A stretch of 64,000 nt of DNA, taken from assembly GCF_900110835.1 (NCBI RefSeq), contig NZ_FOJG01000002.1:3302698-3366697 (forward strand). The letters are read 5' to 3'. This stretch comes from Chitinophaga arvensicola (lineage in GTDB: Bacteria; Bacteroidota; Bacteroidia; Chitinophagales; Chitinophagaceae). Below the pieces are notes generated by a model. That model was not told where the DNA came from, made no database searches, and saw only the letters and a program-made list of their open reading frames with translations. Of this stretch, positions 1 through 9,102 are shown one piece after another. The position numbers and the translations under genes are program-made. The stretch's first letter is position 1. Every line of letters begins with the position of its first letter.

Positions 1-729
1 TCCAGAAATAAATCTACTGCTCAATACGAAGATGTAAGAAGGGTCCTGAATAATATTCAGCGCTCCCAGAATGCACTGGTGAATGATATGAACAAAAAGA
101 GCAGGGCACCGTTAAACCCTGGTACCTATGGTGGTACCGGTTTCGCAGTATCCGGCAATGGCTATATTGTTACCAACTATCATGTAGTAGCCGGCGCAGA
201 CTCTGTATATGTTCAGAATAATAAAGGAGAAGCATTTAAAGCGGTCAGCATATTTGAAGATATTTCCAGTGATCTGGCCATCCTGAAAATTGCCGACTCC
301 ACTTTTAAAAGTCAGCCACTCCCTTACTCGCTGAAACCACAAGCCGTAAAACTGGGTGAAGAAGTATTTACTATCGGCTACCCCCGTGATGAAATTGTAT
401 ATGGCAAAGGTTATATCAGTGCCAAAACAGGTTTTAACGGAGATACCACCGCTTACCAGGTGTCTATTCCTGTAAATCCGGGTAACAGTGGAGCGCCGCT
501 GCTCGATAATAAAGGCGATGTAGTGGGAATAGTAACCGGCAAACAAACTACCTCTGATGGTATTGCCTTTGCGGTAAAATCTGCCCACCTCAAACACCTG
601 CTGGATGAAATGCCGAAAGACAAACAACTCCGGAAAGAATGGGGGCATAAAAGCATGGAAGGGATGAACCGGATAGATCAGATCAAGAAGCTGGAAGACT
701 TTGTATATATGGTGAAGGTGTATAATTAA
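1..729 (+). CDS. Trypsin-like serine protease (S1C/HtrA-type), 5'-truncated by window edge
   Basis: The frame is open from base 1, so the gene begins before the window; 242 codons are visible. It has the chymotrypsin-fold triad in HtrA order: His in TNYHVV (visible codon 61), Asp in SDLAILKI (codon 91) and Ser in NPGNSGAPL (codon 163). The glycine-rich GGTGFAVSGNGYIVTN strand that opens S1C protease domains is present. After the catalytic Ser there are only about 80 residues and no recognisable PDZ domain, so this is a protease domain at the C-terminus of something longer rather than a standard DegP. By family, such proteins cleave or sense misfolded envelope proteins; the substrate here is unknown. 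It converges on the next gene across a shared terminator. Confidence 0.88.
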   Translation, partial: SRNKSTAQYEDVRRVLNNIQRSQNALVNDMNKKSRAPLNPGTYGGTGFAVSGNGYIVTNYHVVAGADSVYVQNNKGEAFKAVSIFEDISSDLAILKIADSTFKSQPLPYSLKPQAVKLGEEVFTIGYPRDEIVYGKGYISAKTGFNGDTTAYQVSIPVNPGNSGAPLLDNKGDVVGIVTGKQTTSDGIAFAVKSAHLKHLLDEMPKDKQLRKEWGHKSMEGMNRIDQIKKLEDFVYMVKVYN

Positions 730-747
730 GATAAACAACTACACATA

Positions 748-783
748 AAAAAAGGGCGGGATATGATATCCCGCCCTTTTTTA
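748..783. terminator. Bidirectional intrinsic terminator
   Basis: The hairpin has stem GGGCGGGATA/TATCCCGCCC around a 3-nt loop. It is flanked by an A-run on the left and a T-run on the right, so it can end both the protease gene and the convergent minus-strand gene. Confidence 0.85.
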
Positions 784-788
784 TGCAC

Positions 789-1508
789 CTATTTCTTAGG
801 CTGCCATGCCTTGTACTTATCCGTGATCCAATACAGCAGATCGTTGTTGTTGATCGTGCGCATGGTATTGTAGTCAGGATAGTTATCCCGCATAAATAAC
901 TGTAAAGAATCGCCTTTCAAACCGGTTACCCTGCTCACGAGTACAGGAGTAAAGCGGGAGTCGATGAACTTTTCTTTTTCCATCTTCTCGTAGTTCTCTT
1001 TAAACTGGCGTTTCTGCTTTTCTTTTTTGGAAAACCGGGTGATGGGACTAAACACGATACCGGCGCCTTCAGGAGTACTGCCACCAGCCAGCGGTTTGTT
1101 GGGATTATCGAGGATATAACCGTACTGGTTACGTCTGTCGATGGAGTCTATCTGGTAAGGGGTATACTGGGAAGTAACTTCCACCCCTTTCAGGAACTTA
1201 CCGGCAGCTTCCATTACGATATTCACTGTTTGTGTGCCGGAACTCTGGCTAACAATCAGGGTATCTGGTTTGTACCCTACGAAAGTGACTACCAGCCGAT
1301 CGTTGCGGGAAGCGCTGATTTTATAGTATCCACCCTGATCAGAAAGCGATCGCTTGCCGGAGTTGAGATTGCTGACAGTAGCATAGGGTAATACCAGGTT
1401 ATTACTGTCTGAAATCATTCCGGTCACCGTTACCTGTGCCTGTGCGCGGGGAGCAAATGCCATACTGAATATACAGCCTAGTGCTATGATGCGTAAGAAA
1501 ACCTTCAT
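789..1508 (-). CDS. Secreted carboxypeptidase-regulatory-like domain protein
   Basis: The 239-residue protein starts with a signal peptide (residues 1-24, ending ...APRAQA). Residues about 26-105 form a carboxypeptidase D regulatory-like beta-sandwich (VTGMISDSNN...PYATVSNL, then GGYYKISASRNDRLVVTFVGY). This is the same module that opens SusC proteins, but no TonB plug or barrel follows. The second half is strongly charged (KKEKQKRQFKENYEKMEKEK) and resembles proteins seen widely in Bacteroidota without a known role. It is probably periplasmic or surface-located. The ATG at 1508 is preceded by an AT-rich leader without a Shine-Dalgarno sequence. No function is assigned beyond the domain. Confidence 0.75.
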   Translation of the reverse strand: MKVFLRIIALGCIFSMAFAPRAQAQVTVTGMISDSNNLVLPYATVSNLNSGKRSLSDQGGYYKISASRNDRLVVTFVGYKPDTLIVSQSSGTQTVNIVMEAAGKFLKGVEVTSQYTPYQIDSIDRRNQYGYILDNPNKPLAGGSTPEGAGIVFSPITRFSKKEKQKRQFKENYEKMEKEKFIDSRFTPVLVSRVTGLKGDSLQLFMRDNYPDYNTMRTINNNDLLYWITDKYKAWQPKK

Positions 1509-1620
1509 ATAGATATAATAATTTTAACTGCTGAATCCCTTCCTCTCCTTTACAAACAGCTCAGTATAGACATTGTTCATCTGCCTAACAAAGCACAAAT
1601 TAATGAAAATGCTACGGTGT

Positions 1621-1660
1621 TTTAAAAACAAAAATCCTTCTACCCGGAGGCAGAAGGATC
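1621..1660 (-). terminator. Intrinsic terminator of the csbD-like gene
   Basis: Read on the minus strand the hairpin is ATCCTTCT / AGAAGGAT with a 10-nt GC-rich loop, followed by TTTTGTTTTT. It lies 31 bases after the CsbD stop codon. Confidence 0.8.
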
Positions 1661-1690
1661 TTGATATTTAAAATTTCAGGTAATATACGC

Positions 1691-1876
1691 TTAGGCAGAT
1701 TTCAGCAAATCGATCACTTCTTCCCTGCTTTTGCCTAATTTCTGCTGGAGTTTTCCGACCAACTTATCTTCCTGACCTTCTTCATACAGCAGGTCATCAT
1801 CTGTCAGATCTGCGTATTTCTGTTTCAGGGTACCTTTTAATTCGTTCCATTTTCCTTTGATCTCTAACTTGTCCAT
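1691..1876 (-). CDS. CsbD family protein
   Basis: A 61-residue acidic and basic protein matching CsbD over its whole length: it opens [25 protein letters not shown] and continues with a helix containing [22 protein letters not shown]. CsbD-like proteins are small, abundant general-stress proteins (sigma-B dependent in Bacillus) of unknown biochemical activity. It is transcribed alone, with its own terminator downstream and about 80 bp to the next gene upstream. It is not part of the xylose operon by spacing. Confidence 0.9.
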   Translation of the reverse strand: MDKLEIKGKWNELKGTLKQKYADLTDDDLLYEEGQEDKLVGKLQQKLGKSREEVIDLLKSA

Positions 1877-1957
1877 AATCTTTCAATTTATATGGTGATA
1901 TAATCTGGTTTCTTATGGAAGTGTAAAAGCCAAAGAATATGCCATCCACTGATCGGG

Positions 1958-2911
1958 CTATACCGTAACCTGGATGCGGGTGCTGAAGACTTTGCTTTCG
2001 CCGGCAGCCAGCTGAACCAGTCCAAGTCCGTTGTTAAAGGCATCCGGCGCACCACTGAGGTTCTCTACAGCGATGCTGGTACGATGTGGCGGAATATATA
2101 TCTGCAGGATGGGGTAGCTATTTTCCGGGTAGAAGGCAATGTTGATATTTTTCTCCGGATCGTGGATCGTGGCCAGCGGTTGTGGCTTTGTGAGGTCCAG
2201 TACGAAGGAATTGTCCAGTTCCACTCCTTTCAGTGGTTTTCCTGTAACAAACTCGGTATATGGCAATACTTTCCCGGTGGGCAGCAGCTTTTCATTGAAT
2301 TCCACAATTTCTTTGGAAGCGAAGGTCAGCACCAGCTTGTCCACGTGAGTGCCGGTACTGAAGTAAGGATGCCAGCCGTCCATCACCGGGATGGTGGTAG
2401 CGCTCCGGTTTACGAGTTTGGTGCTGAGCTGAAGGTCATTACCGGCACGCAGGGTGAAGGTAGCGATACAGTCGTACGCAAACGGATAGCCTGCATCATC
2501 GGTTTGTTTGAAATGATGGGTCAGGGTAACGGATGCATGCTGATCGCTGGTTTCCTGTGCAGTAACGGTAAAGGGGGCATCATACAATAAGCCGTGGATG
2601 GCATTTCCGGGCGCCAGTGTTTTCTGGATGCTGTAGGAATGGCCTTCCCAGGTATATTGTGCATCCTTCATCCGGCATGCATAGGGGCTCAGTTTTACGC
2701 TTTTGAAGCTGGAGCGGAGATTTGCTTCCAGGTCTGCCAGGTCTTTGTAACTGTCGATCAGATTCAGCGGACCTGTGGGGTGCTTTACTTTGAAAGCATG
2801 CAGTAGTGCGCCATAAGAAGGAATTATTTCCACCTGCGTTCCTGCTTCGAGATCCTGGAGCGCAACGATATCAAATCCTGCCTCTTGAAAAGAATGGATG
2901 CCAAATTTCAT
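1958..2911 (-). CDS. Aldose 1-epimerase family protein (xylose operon, last gene)
   Basis: The 317-residue protein of the GalM-like fold interconverts alpha and beta sugar anomers. The usual catalytic set is visible: His in NAIHGLLYD (residue 106), His in MDGWHPYFSTG (residue 181) and the C-terminal Glu in VENLSGAPDAFNNG (residue 283). It lies 78 bp downstream of xylA on the same strand, so it most likely supplies the alpha-xylose anomer used by xylose isomerase. A strong hairpin sits in that 78-bp gap, so its expression may be lower than, or uncoupled from, xylA. The exact sugar is inferred from context only. Confidence 0.85.
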   Translation of the reverse strand: MKFGIHSFQEAGFDIVALQDLEAGTQVEIIPSYGALLHAFKVKHPTGPLNLIDSYKDLADLEANLRSSFKSVKLSPYACRMKDAQYTWEGHSYSIQKTLAPGNAIHGLLYDAPFTVTAQETSDQHASVTLTHHFKQTDDAGYPFAYDCIATFTLRAGNDLQLSTKLVNRSATTIPVMDGWHPYFSTGTHVDKLVLTFASKEIVEFNEKLLPTGKVLPYTEFVTGKPLKGVELDNSFVLDLTKPQPLATIHDPEKNINIAFYPENSYPILQIYIPPHRTSIAVENLSGAPDAFNNGLGLVQLAAGESKVFSTRIQVTV

Positions 2912-2943
2912 TGTTCATTATTTTGGAAGAAAATATAAAACAT

Positions 2944-2985
2944 TTTGGGATTTTACTTTGCATATTCCCAAAGCAAAATCCCAAA
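2944..2985 (-). terminator. 17-bp hairpin between xylA and the epimerase gene
   Basis: On the minus strand, arms TTTGGGATTTTGCTTTG and CAAAGTAAAATCCCAAA pair over 17 positions with one G-U wobble and an 8-nt loop. It starts 5 bases past the xylA stop codon and is followed by an AT-rich run with scattered Ts. It may be a partial terminator or an mRNA 3'-end stabiliser that sets xylA above the downstream gene. Confidence 0.6.
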
Positions 2986-2989
2986 TATA

Positions 2990-4318
2990 TTAGATGCTGG
3001 CGTTGATCAGGTTTTCCAGCCACTCCTGTTTACCGCTGATCTGCTTTGGTTCTCCGTTTGCTGCTGCAAAATTGCGGAGGTCTTCCAGTGTCAGTTTACC
3101 GGCTTCAAATTCCTGTCCTTTACCGCTGTTGAAAGAAGCGTAGCGATCGTGACGGAATTTTTTATATGGTGTGGCAGTCAATACTTTTTCTGCTACGATA
3201 GCTGCTCTGGCAAACGTATCGATACCTCCGATATGTGCATGGAAGATATCTTCCAGATCGGTAGAGTTACGACGGGTTTTGGCATCAAAGTTTACACCAC
3301 CACCAGCAAATCCACCGGCTTCCAGGATCACGAGCATGCTTTCAATGAGGTCGTTGAGATTAGTCGGGAACTGATCGGTATCCCAACCATTCTGTGCATC
3401 GCCACGGTTGGCATCGATGCTGCCCAGCATGCCTGCGTCTACGGCTACCTGTAATTCGTGCTGGAAGGTGTGTCCGGCCAGGGTAGCGTGGTTTACTTCC
3501 AGGTTCAGTTTAAAATCTTTCTCCAGGCCAAACTGGCGCAGGAAACCGATTACCGTAGCAGCATCGTAATCATACTGATGTTTGGTAGGTTCGCAAGGCT
3601 TAGGTTCTATAAAGAAGGTTCCTTTGAAACCCTGTGCACGTGCGTAATCGCGGGCCATGCCCAGGAAACGGCCCAGGTGTTCCTGTTCGCGTTTCATATC
3701 GGTATTCAGCAGGGTCATATAACCTTCACGGCCGCCCCAGAACACATAGTTTTCACCACCGAGAGCAATGGTGGCATCCAGTGAGTTTTTCACCTGTGTA
3801 CCAGCGTAGGCGAGTACGGCGAAATCCGGATTGGTGGCAGCGCCGTTCATGTAACGCGGATTGCTGAATACATTGGCGGTTCCCCATAACAGTTTCACGC
3901 CGCTGGCCTGTTGCTTTTGTTTGGCGTAGGCAACGATCTGCTGCATGCGGCTTTCATATTCGGCTACATTGGCGCCTTCATCTACCAGATCCACATCATG
4001 GAAGCAGTAGTAAGGAAGGCCCATTTTGGTAATAAATTCAAAAGCAGCATCCATCTTGTCTTTCGCGCTCTGATTGGCATCAGCGGAAGCGAGCCATGGA
4101 AATTGTTTGGTGCCCGGACCAAATGGATCGCCACCGGTTCCGCAGAAGGTATGCCAGTAAGACACTGCAAAACGGAACAGTTCTTTCATGGATTTACCCG
4201 CGATGATACGGTTTTCATCATACCATTTGTACGCCAGTGGATTATCCGACTGCGGTCCTTCAAATAGTATTTTACCAATTCCTTTGAAATACTCGTTGTT
4301 TCCTAATGTAATGCTCAT
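2990..4318 (-). CDS. xylA: Xylose isomerase
   Basis: The 442-residue enzyme converts D-xylose to D-xylulose in the cytoplasm using two divalent metals. The catalytic His-Asp segment YYCFHDVDL (His107, Asp110), the metal-site segment [16 protein letters not shown] and the [12 protein letters not shown] segment near the C-terminus are all present. Length and N-terminal extension fit the longer class II xylose isomerases. It is the third gene of a minus-strand operon, 40 bp after xylB. The ATG at 4318 opens directly on the conserved N-terminus ([16 protein letters not shown]). Confidence 0.97.
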   Translation of the reverse strand: MSITLGNNEYFKGIGKILFEGPQSDNPLAYKWYDENRIIAGKSMKELFRFAVSYWHTFCGTGGDPFGPGTKQFPWLASADANQSAKDKMDAAFEFITKMGLPYYCFHDVDLVDEGANVAEYESRMQQIVAYAKQKQQASGVKLLWGTANVFSNPRYMNGAATNPDFAVLAYAGTQVKNSLDATIALGGENYVFWGGREGYMTLLNTDMKREQEHLGRFLGMARDYARAQGFKGTFFIEPKPCEPTKHQYDYDAATVIGFLRQFGLEKDFKLNLEVNHATLAGHTFQHELQVAVDAGMLGSIDANRGDAQNGWDTDQFPTNLNDLIESMLVILEAGGFAGGGVNFDAKTRRNSTDLEDIFHAHIGGIDTFARAAIVAEKVLTATPYKKFRHDRYASFNSGKGQEFEAGKLTLEDLRNFAAANGEPKQISGKQEWLENLINASI

Positions 4319-4358
4319 AACAAATGTGGTTTTAAAAATGCTCGTTCTTTATGGTTTC

Positions 4359-5837
4359 CTATTGCATTAAGTTACGAAGACCGTTTAACCAGTTGCCGTA
4401 AACATCGCGGTATTGCGATTGCAGGGCGGCCTCGGGTTCAATAACTGCGAGGCATTCCATGCCACGGAAAGCATCGGCAGCAGTTACATAACCAGCTCCT
4501 ACGGCAGCGCCGCGAGCAGCGCCCTGTGCGCCATCGGTGTTATACAGTTCTATGACTACATTGGCCGTGTTGGCGAATGCTTCCCGGAATAAAGGGCTGA
4601 GGAACATATTGGCATGTCCGGCTCTTACGCGGTGGATGTTGAGGTCCATTTCTGCCATGATATCCATTCCGTAGTTCAGGCCGAATACAATGCCTTCCTG
4701 TACGGCGCGCATGATGTGTGTGCGGCTGTGACGGTTGAAGTCCAGGTTTTTCAGTGTAGCGCCGAGGTTCCTGTTTTCGAAGATGCGTTCGGCACCATTC
4801 CCAAAAGGAAACACCTGTAGCCCTTTTGATCCTGCCGGCGCCTGTTGGGCCAGGTTATTCATCTCCGGGTAAGTGATGTCTCCTACCAGGTTTTTCAGCC
4901 AGCTGTTGGCGATACCGGTACCATTCAAACACATGAGCACACCGTTTCTGGTATGTGCGTCATCGTTATTCACATGTACGAAGGTATTGACGCGGCTCTG
5001 GCGGTCGAAGCTGTTTTTATCGTGTACCGCATATACTACCCCGGAAGTACCTGCTGTGGTAGCGGCTTCGCCGGGTTGCAGTACATTCAGGGAGAAAGCG
5101 TTGTTGGGCTGATCACCGGCACGATACGTAACCGGTGTGCCGGGGGCCAGTTTTAATGTGGCAGCAGCGGCGGCGGTGAGTTGTCCCTGTACACCAAACG
5201 TAGGCACGATGGCGGATAACAGGTTTTCATCGATGTTGTAATGTTTCAGCAATGCTTTGGACACTGCATTTTCTTCGAAGTCCCAGAAGGTACCTTCCGA
5301 CAAACCGGAAATAGTGGTGCAGGCTTCACCGGTTAATTTCATGGCAATGAAATCACCAGGCAGCATTACTTTATGAATGCGTTCATAAATGTGTGGCTCA
5401 TTCTCCTGTATCCAGCGAAGTTTGGAGGCCGTGAAGTTACCGGGGGAGTTCAACAGGTGTTCCAGGCAGTAAGATTCGCCCAGTGCTTTGAAGGCGTTGT
5501 TACCGATGCCAACAGCGCGACTGTCGCACCAGATAATCGCCGGGCGCAGTACCTGCTGTTGCTTGTCTACGCACACGAGCCCATGCATCTGGTAGGCAAT
5601 ACCAATCCCTTTAATCAATGCCGGATCAACTGTAAAACGATTTAGCAATATGCCTGTTGCATTGACAATTTCCTGCCACCAGCTCTCAGGGTCCTGCTCT
5701 GCCCACTCGGCATGTGGTACCTCAATAACCATTTCTTTTTCAGGGCAGGTGGCAGTAGCCACACAAACACCCGTTTCGGCATTGAGCAAAGCAGCCTTAA
5801 TAGAGGATGACCCAATATCGTATCCTATAAAGTACAT
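4359..5837 (-). CDS. xylB: Xylulokinase (FGGY family)
   Basis: The 492-residue FGGY kinase phosphorylates D-xylulose to xylulose 5-phosphate for the pentose phosphate pathway. The N-terminal ATPase strand (YFIGYDIGSSSIKAALLN), WCDSRAVGIG and the catalytic Asp region TYRAGDQPNNAF are visible, followed by the second actin-like domain with GAARGAAVGAGY. FGGY kinases differ in sugar specificity; xylulose is assigned because xylA follows directly. It lies between the symporter and xylA, preceded by a hairpin in the 96-bp gap to the symporter gene. Confidence 0.95.
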   Translation of the reverse strand: MYFIGYDIGSSSIKAALLNAETGVCVATATCPEKEMVIEVPHAEWAEQDPESWWQEIVNATGILLNRFTVDPALIKGIGIAYQMHGLVCVDKQQQVLRPAIIWCDSRAVGIGNNAFKALGESYCLEHLLNSPGNFTASKLRWIQENEPHIYERIHKVMLPGDFIAMKLTGEACTTISGLSEGTFWDFEENAVSKALLKHYNIDENLLSAIVPTFGVQGQLTAAAAATLKLAPGTPVTYRAGDQPNNAFSLNVLQPGEAATTAGTSGVVYAVHDKNSFDRQSRVNTFVHVNNDDAHTRNGVLMCLNGTGIANSWLKNLVGDITYPEMNNLAQQAPAGSKGLQVFPFGNGAERIFENRNLGATLKNLDFNRHSRTHIMRAVQEGIVFGLNYGMDIMAEMDLNIHRVRAGHANMFLSPLFREAFANTANVVIELYNTDGAQGAARGAAVGAGYVTAADAFRGMECLAVIEPEAALQSQYRDVYGNWLNGLRNLMQ

Positions 5838-5860
5838 AACGTGAAAGAATTAGCAATCTG

Positions 5861-5907
5861 AAAAAGTACCGGATATTTTAAGACAGGTACTGTCCTAAAA
5901 TATCCGG
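5861..5907 (-). terminator. 18-bp hairpin between symporter gene and xylB
   Basis: Arms CCGGATATTTTA-x-GACAG and CTGTC-x-TAAAATATCCGG pair over 12+5 bp with one mismatch and a 3-nt loop. On the minus strand the hairpin is followed by TACTTTTTCAG, a short U-tract. It looks like an intrinsic terminator that is probably only partly efficient, because xylB has no obvious promoter of its own in the remaining 30 bp. Confidence 0.65.
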
Positions 5908-5933
5908 ATACTAAAAATATTAAACGGTTACTG

Positions 5934-7619
5934 TTACCAGAATACCGTGTACAGTGCAATCAGGATACCGATGATCAGCAAAGCGCCCACTGTAAAGCCC
6001 AGGTTGGGCTTGAACATGCTGCTGTCGATCGCCAGTCCTTTCGGATTGTTCGCACTGCGTTTATCCGCCAGGGTAATGATCACCATTCCGATCACACACA
6101 CCACAAATACAAGACCCATACGGTCAATAAAGGCCATTTCCCATAATCCGCTATCCGGATTCAGGGCGGCAAAACCAATCTGGTGCAATGGCTCCAGGTT
6201 GATCCATGCCGGCATAAATTTCAAGAAGAAGGAAAGCAGTAGACCGCCTATCATCGCAAACATGGCTGCGCTGGAAGTAGTCCGTTTCCAGAAAAATCCG
6301 AGGGCAAACATGGCGAATACACCTGGTGAAACAAAGCCGGTATATTCCTGGATGAACTGGAATCCACCTTTTTTATCGATACCCAGGAAGTTGGAGATTA
6401 CAATGGCAATGATCATGGTAATGACCACCACGCCACGGCCCACGCTCACTACTTTCTTCTCATCGGCATCTTTGTTATATATCTTCTTATAAATATCCAG
6501 GGAATAAATGGTGGAAATACTATTGGCTTTACCTGCCAGGGAAGCCACCACCGCTGCTGTTAAGGCGGCAAATGCCAGACCTTTCAATCCGCTTGGCAGC
6601 AGGTTGAGCAACACCGGGTAAGCATTATCCGGGTTCAGGGAACCGCCTTTCATCATGGATTGTGCAAAATCCCCATGGTTCTGGGAATACAGCACATAGG
6701 CCGCAATACCCGGTAATACCACGATCACCGGCATCAGCAGTTTCAGGAAACCGGCAAACAGTAAGCCCTGACGCGCAGTTTTCAGATCCGCACCCAGTGC
6801 GCGTTGTGTGATGTACTGGTTACATCCCCAATAGTTCAGGTTCACAATCCACATACCTCCGATCAATACACTTAATCCGGGCAGATCCAGGTATTTGGGA
6901 TTGTCTTTATGCAGGATCATGTGGAAATGGTCGCTGGCATGCTGGCTCATCAGCGAGAATCCTTTTAATACACCTGTTTCACCAAAGTGTTCAGATACCA
7001 GTTGCAGCGCCAGGTAAGTAGTCGCCAATCCGCCCAGGATCAGGAAGAACACCTGGATCACATCTGTATACCCGATTACCTTCATCCCTCCCAGTGTGAT
7101 CAGGATGGCAAAGAAGGCCAGTGCCACCATACAGACATAGAAGTTGATACCGGAAATAGTAGATACCGCCAGCGCACCAAGGTAAAGAATAGAGGTCAGG
7201 TTTACCACCACGTACAGCAACAGCCAGAAAACGGCCATAATCGTACTTACCGTCTGGTTATACCTGCGTTCCAGGAACTGGGGCATGGTATAGATCTTAT
7301 TTTTCAGGTAAATGGGCAGGAAAAACACCGCTACCACAATCAGCGTGGCAGCTGCCATCCATTCGTAGGTAGAAATGGCCAATCCCATGCTGAAACCATT
7401 ACCGGACATACCGATAAACTGCTCCGCAGAAATGTTGGAGGCGATCAGGGAGGCGCCGATAGCCCACCAGGTCAGGGAACCTTCTGCCAGGAAAAAGTCT
7501 TTGGAATCCGTTGTGGACTTCTTCTTTTTCTGATAGATATAGTAACCATAGCCAGCCACTATTACGAAATATACCAGGAATACCAGGTAATCAAAGATGT
7601 GTAAGGATTTTGTTTGCAT
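5934..7619 (-). CDS. Sodium/solute symporter (SSS family), probable xylose transporter
   Basis: The roughly 561-residue polytopic membrane protein has about 14 hydrophobic helices and SSS-family segments such as SNISAEQFIGMSGNGF near helix 1-2 and YWGCNQYITQRALGA, which resembles the Na+/glucose (SGLT) branch. It would import a sugar with Na+ across the inner membrane. Being the first gene of the operon with xylB and xylA, it is probably the xylose importer; this is inferred from context. The frame is open to a TTG at 7628, but the ATG at 7619 is the better start. A short palindrome lies just upstream of that ATG. Confidence 0.9.
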   Translation of the reverse strand: MQTKSLHIFDYLVFLVYFVIVAGYGYYIYQKKKKSTTDSKDFFLAEGSLTWWAIGASLIASNISAEQFIGMSGNGFSMGLAISTYEWMAAATLIVVAVFFLPIYLKNKIYTMPQFLERRYNQTVSTIMAVFWLLLYVVVNLTSILYLGALAVSTISGINFYVCMVALAFFAILITLGGMKVIGYTDVIQVFFLILGGLATTYLALQLVSEHFGETGVLKGFSLMSQHASDHFHMILHKDNPKYLDLPGLSVLIGGMWIVNLNYWGCNQYITQRALGADLKTARQGLLFAGFLKLLMPVIVVLPGIAAYVLYSQNHGDFAQSMMKGGSLNPDNAYPVLLNLLPSGLKGLAFAALTAAVVASLAGKANSISTIYSLDIYKKIYNKDADEKKVVSVGRGVVVITMIIAIVISNFLGIDKKGGFQFIQEYTGFVSPGVFAMFALGFFWKRTTSSAAMFAMIGGLLLSFFLKFMPAWINLEPLHQIGFAALNPDSGLWEMAFIDRMGLVFVVCVIGMVIITLADKRSANNPKGLAIDSSMFKPNLGFTVGALLIIGILIALYTVFW

Positions 7620-8008
7620 AACGTTCAAACGTGGTTATAAAAAATTTAGCGGATCAATATACATAATAAATGTAAAAAGTACGCTTACAATTATTTTTTT
7701 AACGTGAAATATAAAACTGCGGGTTGGCCGCCGCTTATTTGGATGATAAAACTATACATTTAAATTACTGTTCATAGTTCATTAAGATAAAAAGAAACAA
7801 TTAATACCCCTTACTTTCACAAAAGGTACCGTACACACAATAAAATGTCTTCCAGATTGAATTCCTTTCCTTGCGGGGTGGGAGTTGTCAACTGAATGCC
7901 TGATAGCGTGGAAATAAAAAATAAATATAGAGAACAGAAAATCGGGAAGCAAATTTTTCCTGTAAAGCGGGGAAAAAACATTTTGACAGGAATGCTTGTT
8001 TGAAGCAT
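7620..8008. promoter_or_regulatory. Divergent intergenic region with the xylose-operon control sequences
   Basis: This 389-bp AT-rich region contains no convincing gene. It must hold the promoter of the symporter-xylBA-epimerase operon (minus) and that of the DUF481 gene (plus). The only clear symmetry is ACGTT-CA-AACGT at 7621-7632, just before the symporter ATG, which could be an operator. I could not place a convincing TAnnTTTG box for either gene. No regulator gene for xylose lies next to the operon. Confidence 0.4.
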
Positions 8009-9058
8009 ATGATGGAAGAAACCGGGTTTTTGCTGTGTAAACCGGCCGGATTGTTAATATTGGTCCTGCTGTACGGCTGCTATTCTCTGAGGGTACAGTC
8101 GACCGACACCCTCTATTTTAAAAGCGGGTTACAACTTTCCGGTGAACTCGACCACCTGGAACGCGGGATGATTTCCTTTTCTTCCGACGACCTGGACGAC
8201 CAGGATATCAGTACCTATAAGATCAGCACCCTTTGCGCCAGCACGTACACTTACCGCATTACCACCCTCCTGCATAAAGTTTACTATGGTACCCTCGGCA
8301 AAGCCGACAGCGGCATGGTAAAGATCCAGACCCGGCAGGATACCCTGCTGATCCAGCTGAAAGAACTATCGACCGTGGCTTCCTATGATACCGGGTTTTT
8401 CCACAACCTCTCCGGAACAGTGGCGCTGGGCTATGTTTTTACCCGCTCGGCTTCCCTGGGGATATTGAATACGTATAATGATATCCGTTATTTCGACGGG
8501 CGCATCGGAGCGGACCTGAATATCAGCGGTATTACGGGTTTTTCGGAAGATGGGACTAAAAGGGTCCGGGAGTATGCCTGGCTTGTGCCAGGCTACTACC
8601 TCAACAGCCACTGGCAGGTGAATGCTATTTTCAGCTACCAGCGTAACCTGGAACTGGGTACGGCCAGGCGTTTTATAGAAGGCGCCGGCGCCACTTACCA
8701 GTTCCTGCTGAAACACCATATGGATGCGGGTGTGCTGGCAGGACTGGCTACTGTGCAGGAAAGCGCCTTCCAGGGGCAACTGAAAACCGGCCGGTTTGAA
8801 CTGCCTTTGATGTTTACGTATAATCTATACCTGCTGCGGGACAACAACTTCCAGCTGCAACTGGCGCAAGGTGCTTTCTTCGGGCTGAATGAGGGAGGCC
8901 GCATCCGGGAAGAGGGCTGGATCCGGGCGGCATATAATATTATCAGTACTTTCAGTGTGAACCTGGTGTTTTATAACAGCTTCGATAATCAGCCGCCATT
9001 GAAGATATTCAGCCGGTCGGATTATGGTTTGGTGTTTGGGGTGGGGTATAGCTTTTAA
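8009..9058 (+). CDS. DUF481-type outer-membrane beta-barrel protein
   Basis: The roughly 349-residue protein starts with a hydrophobic signal segment (LLILVLLYGCYSLRVQS). A small N-terminal domain (TLYFKSGLQLSGELDHLERG...) follows, then repeated amphipathic strands rich in aromatic residues, ending in a terminal Phe (FGVGYSF) as outer-membrane barrels do. It matches the DUF481 family (YdiY-like salt-induced proteins) in general organisation; its function is unknown. A start at 8000 would need TTG; two in-frame ATGs follow at 8009 and 8012. It converges on the FAD oxidoreductase gene across 44 bp with only a weak 5-bp hairpin. Confidence 0.7.
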   Translation: MMEETGFLLCKPAGLLILVLLYGCYSLRVQSTDTLYFKSGLQLSGELDHLERGMISFSSDDLDDQDISTYKISTLCASTYTYRITTLLHKVYYGTLGKADSGMVKIQTRQDTLLIQLKELSTVASYDTGFFHNLSGTVALGYVFTRSASLGILNTYNDIRYFDGRIGADLNISGITGFSEDGTKRVREYAWLVPGYYLNSHWQVNAIFSYQRNLELGTARRFIEGAGATYQFLLKHHMDAGVLAGLATVQESAFQGQLKTGRFELPLMFTYNLYLLRDNNFQLQLAQGAFFGLNEGGRIREEGWIRAAYNIISTFSVNLVFYNSFDNQPPLKIFSRSDYGLVFGVGYSF

Positions 9059-9102
9059 CAACCAATGTCCGGGAAATAGCGGACCCACTGCCGTAAAGAC
9101 CA

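Noticed and set aside
112-738. 208-codon minus-strand ORF opposite the protease
   Set aside because: It is antisense to a gene with an intact catalytic triad and has no recognisable domain.
7817-8008. 63-codon minus-strand ORF in the gap before the DUF481 gene
   Set aside because: It has no conserved features and an implausible start, and it lies in the expected promoter region of two divergent units.
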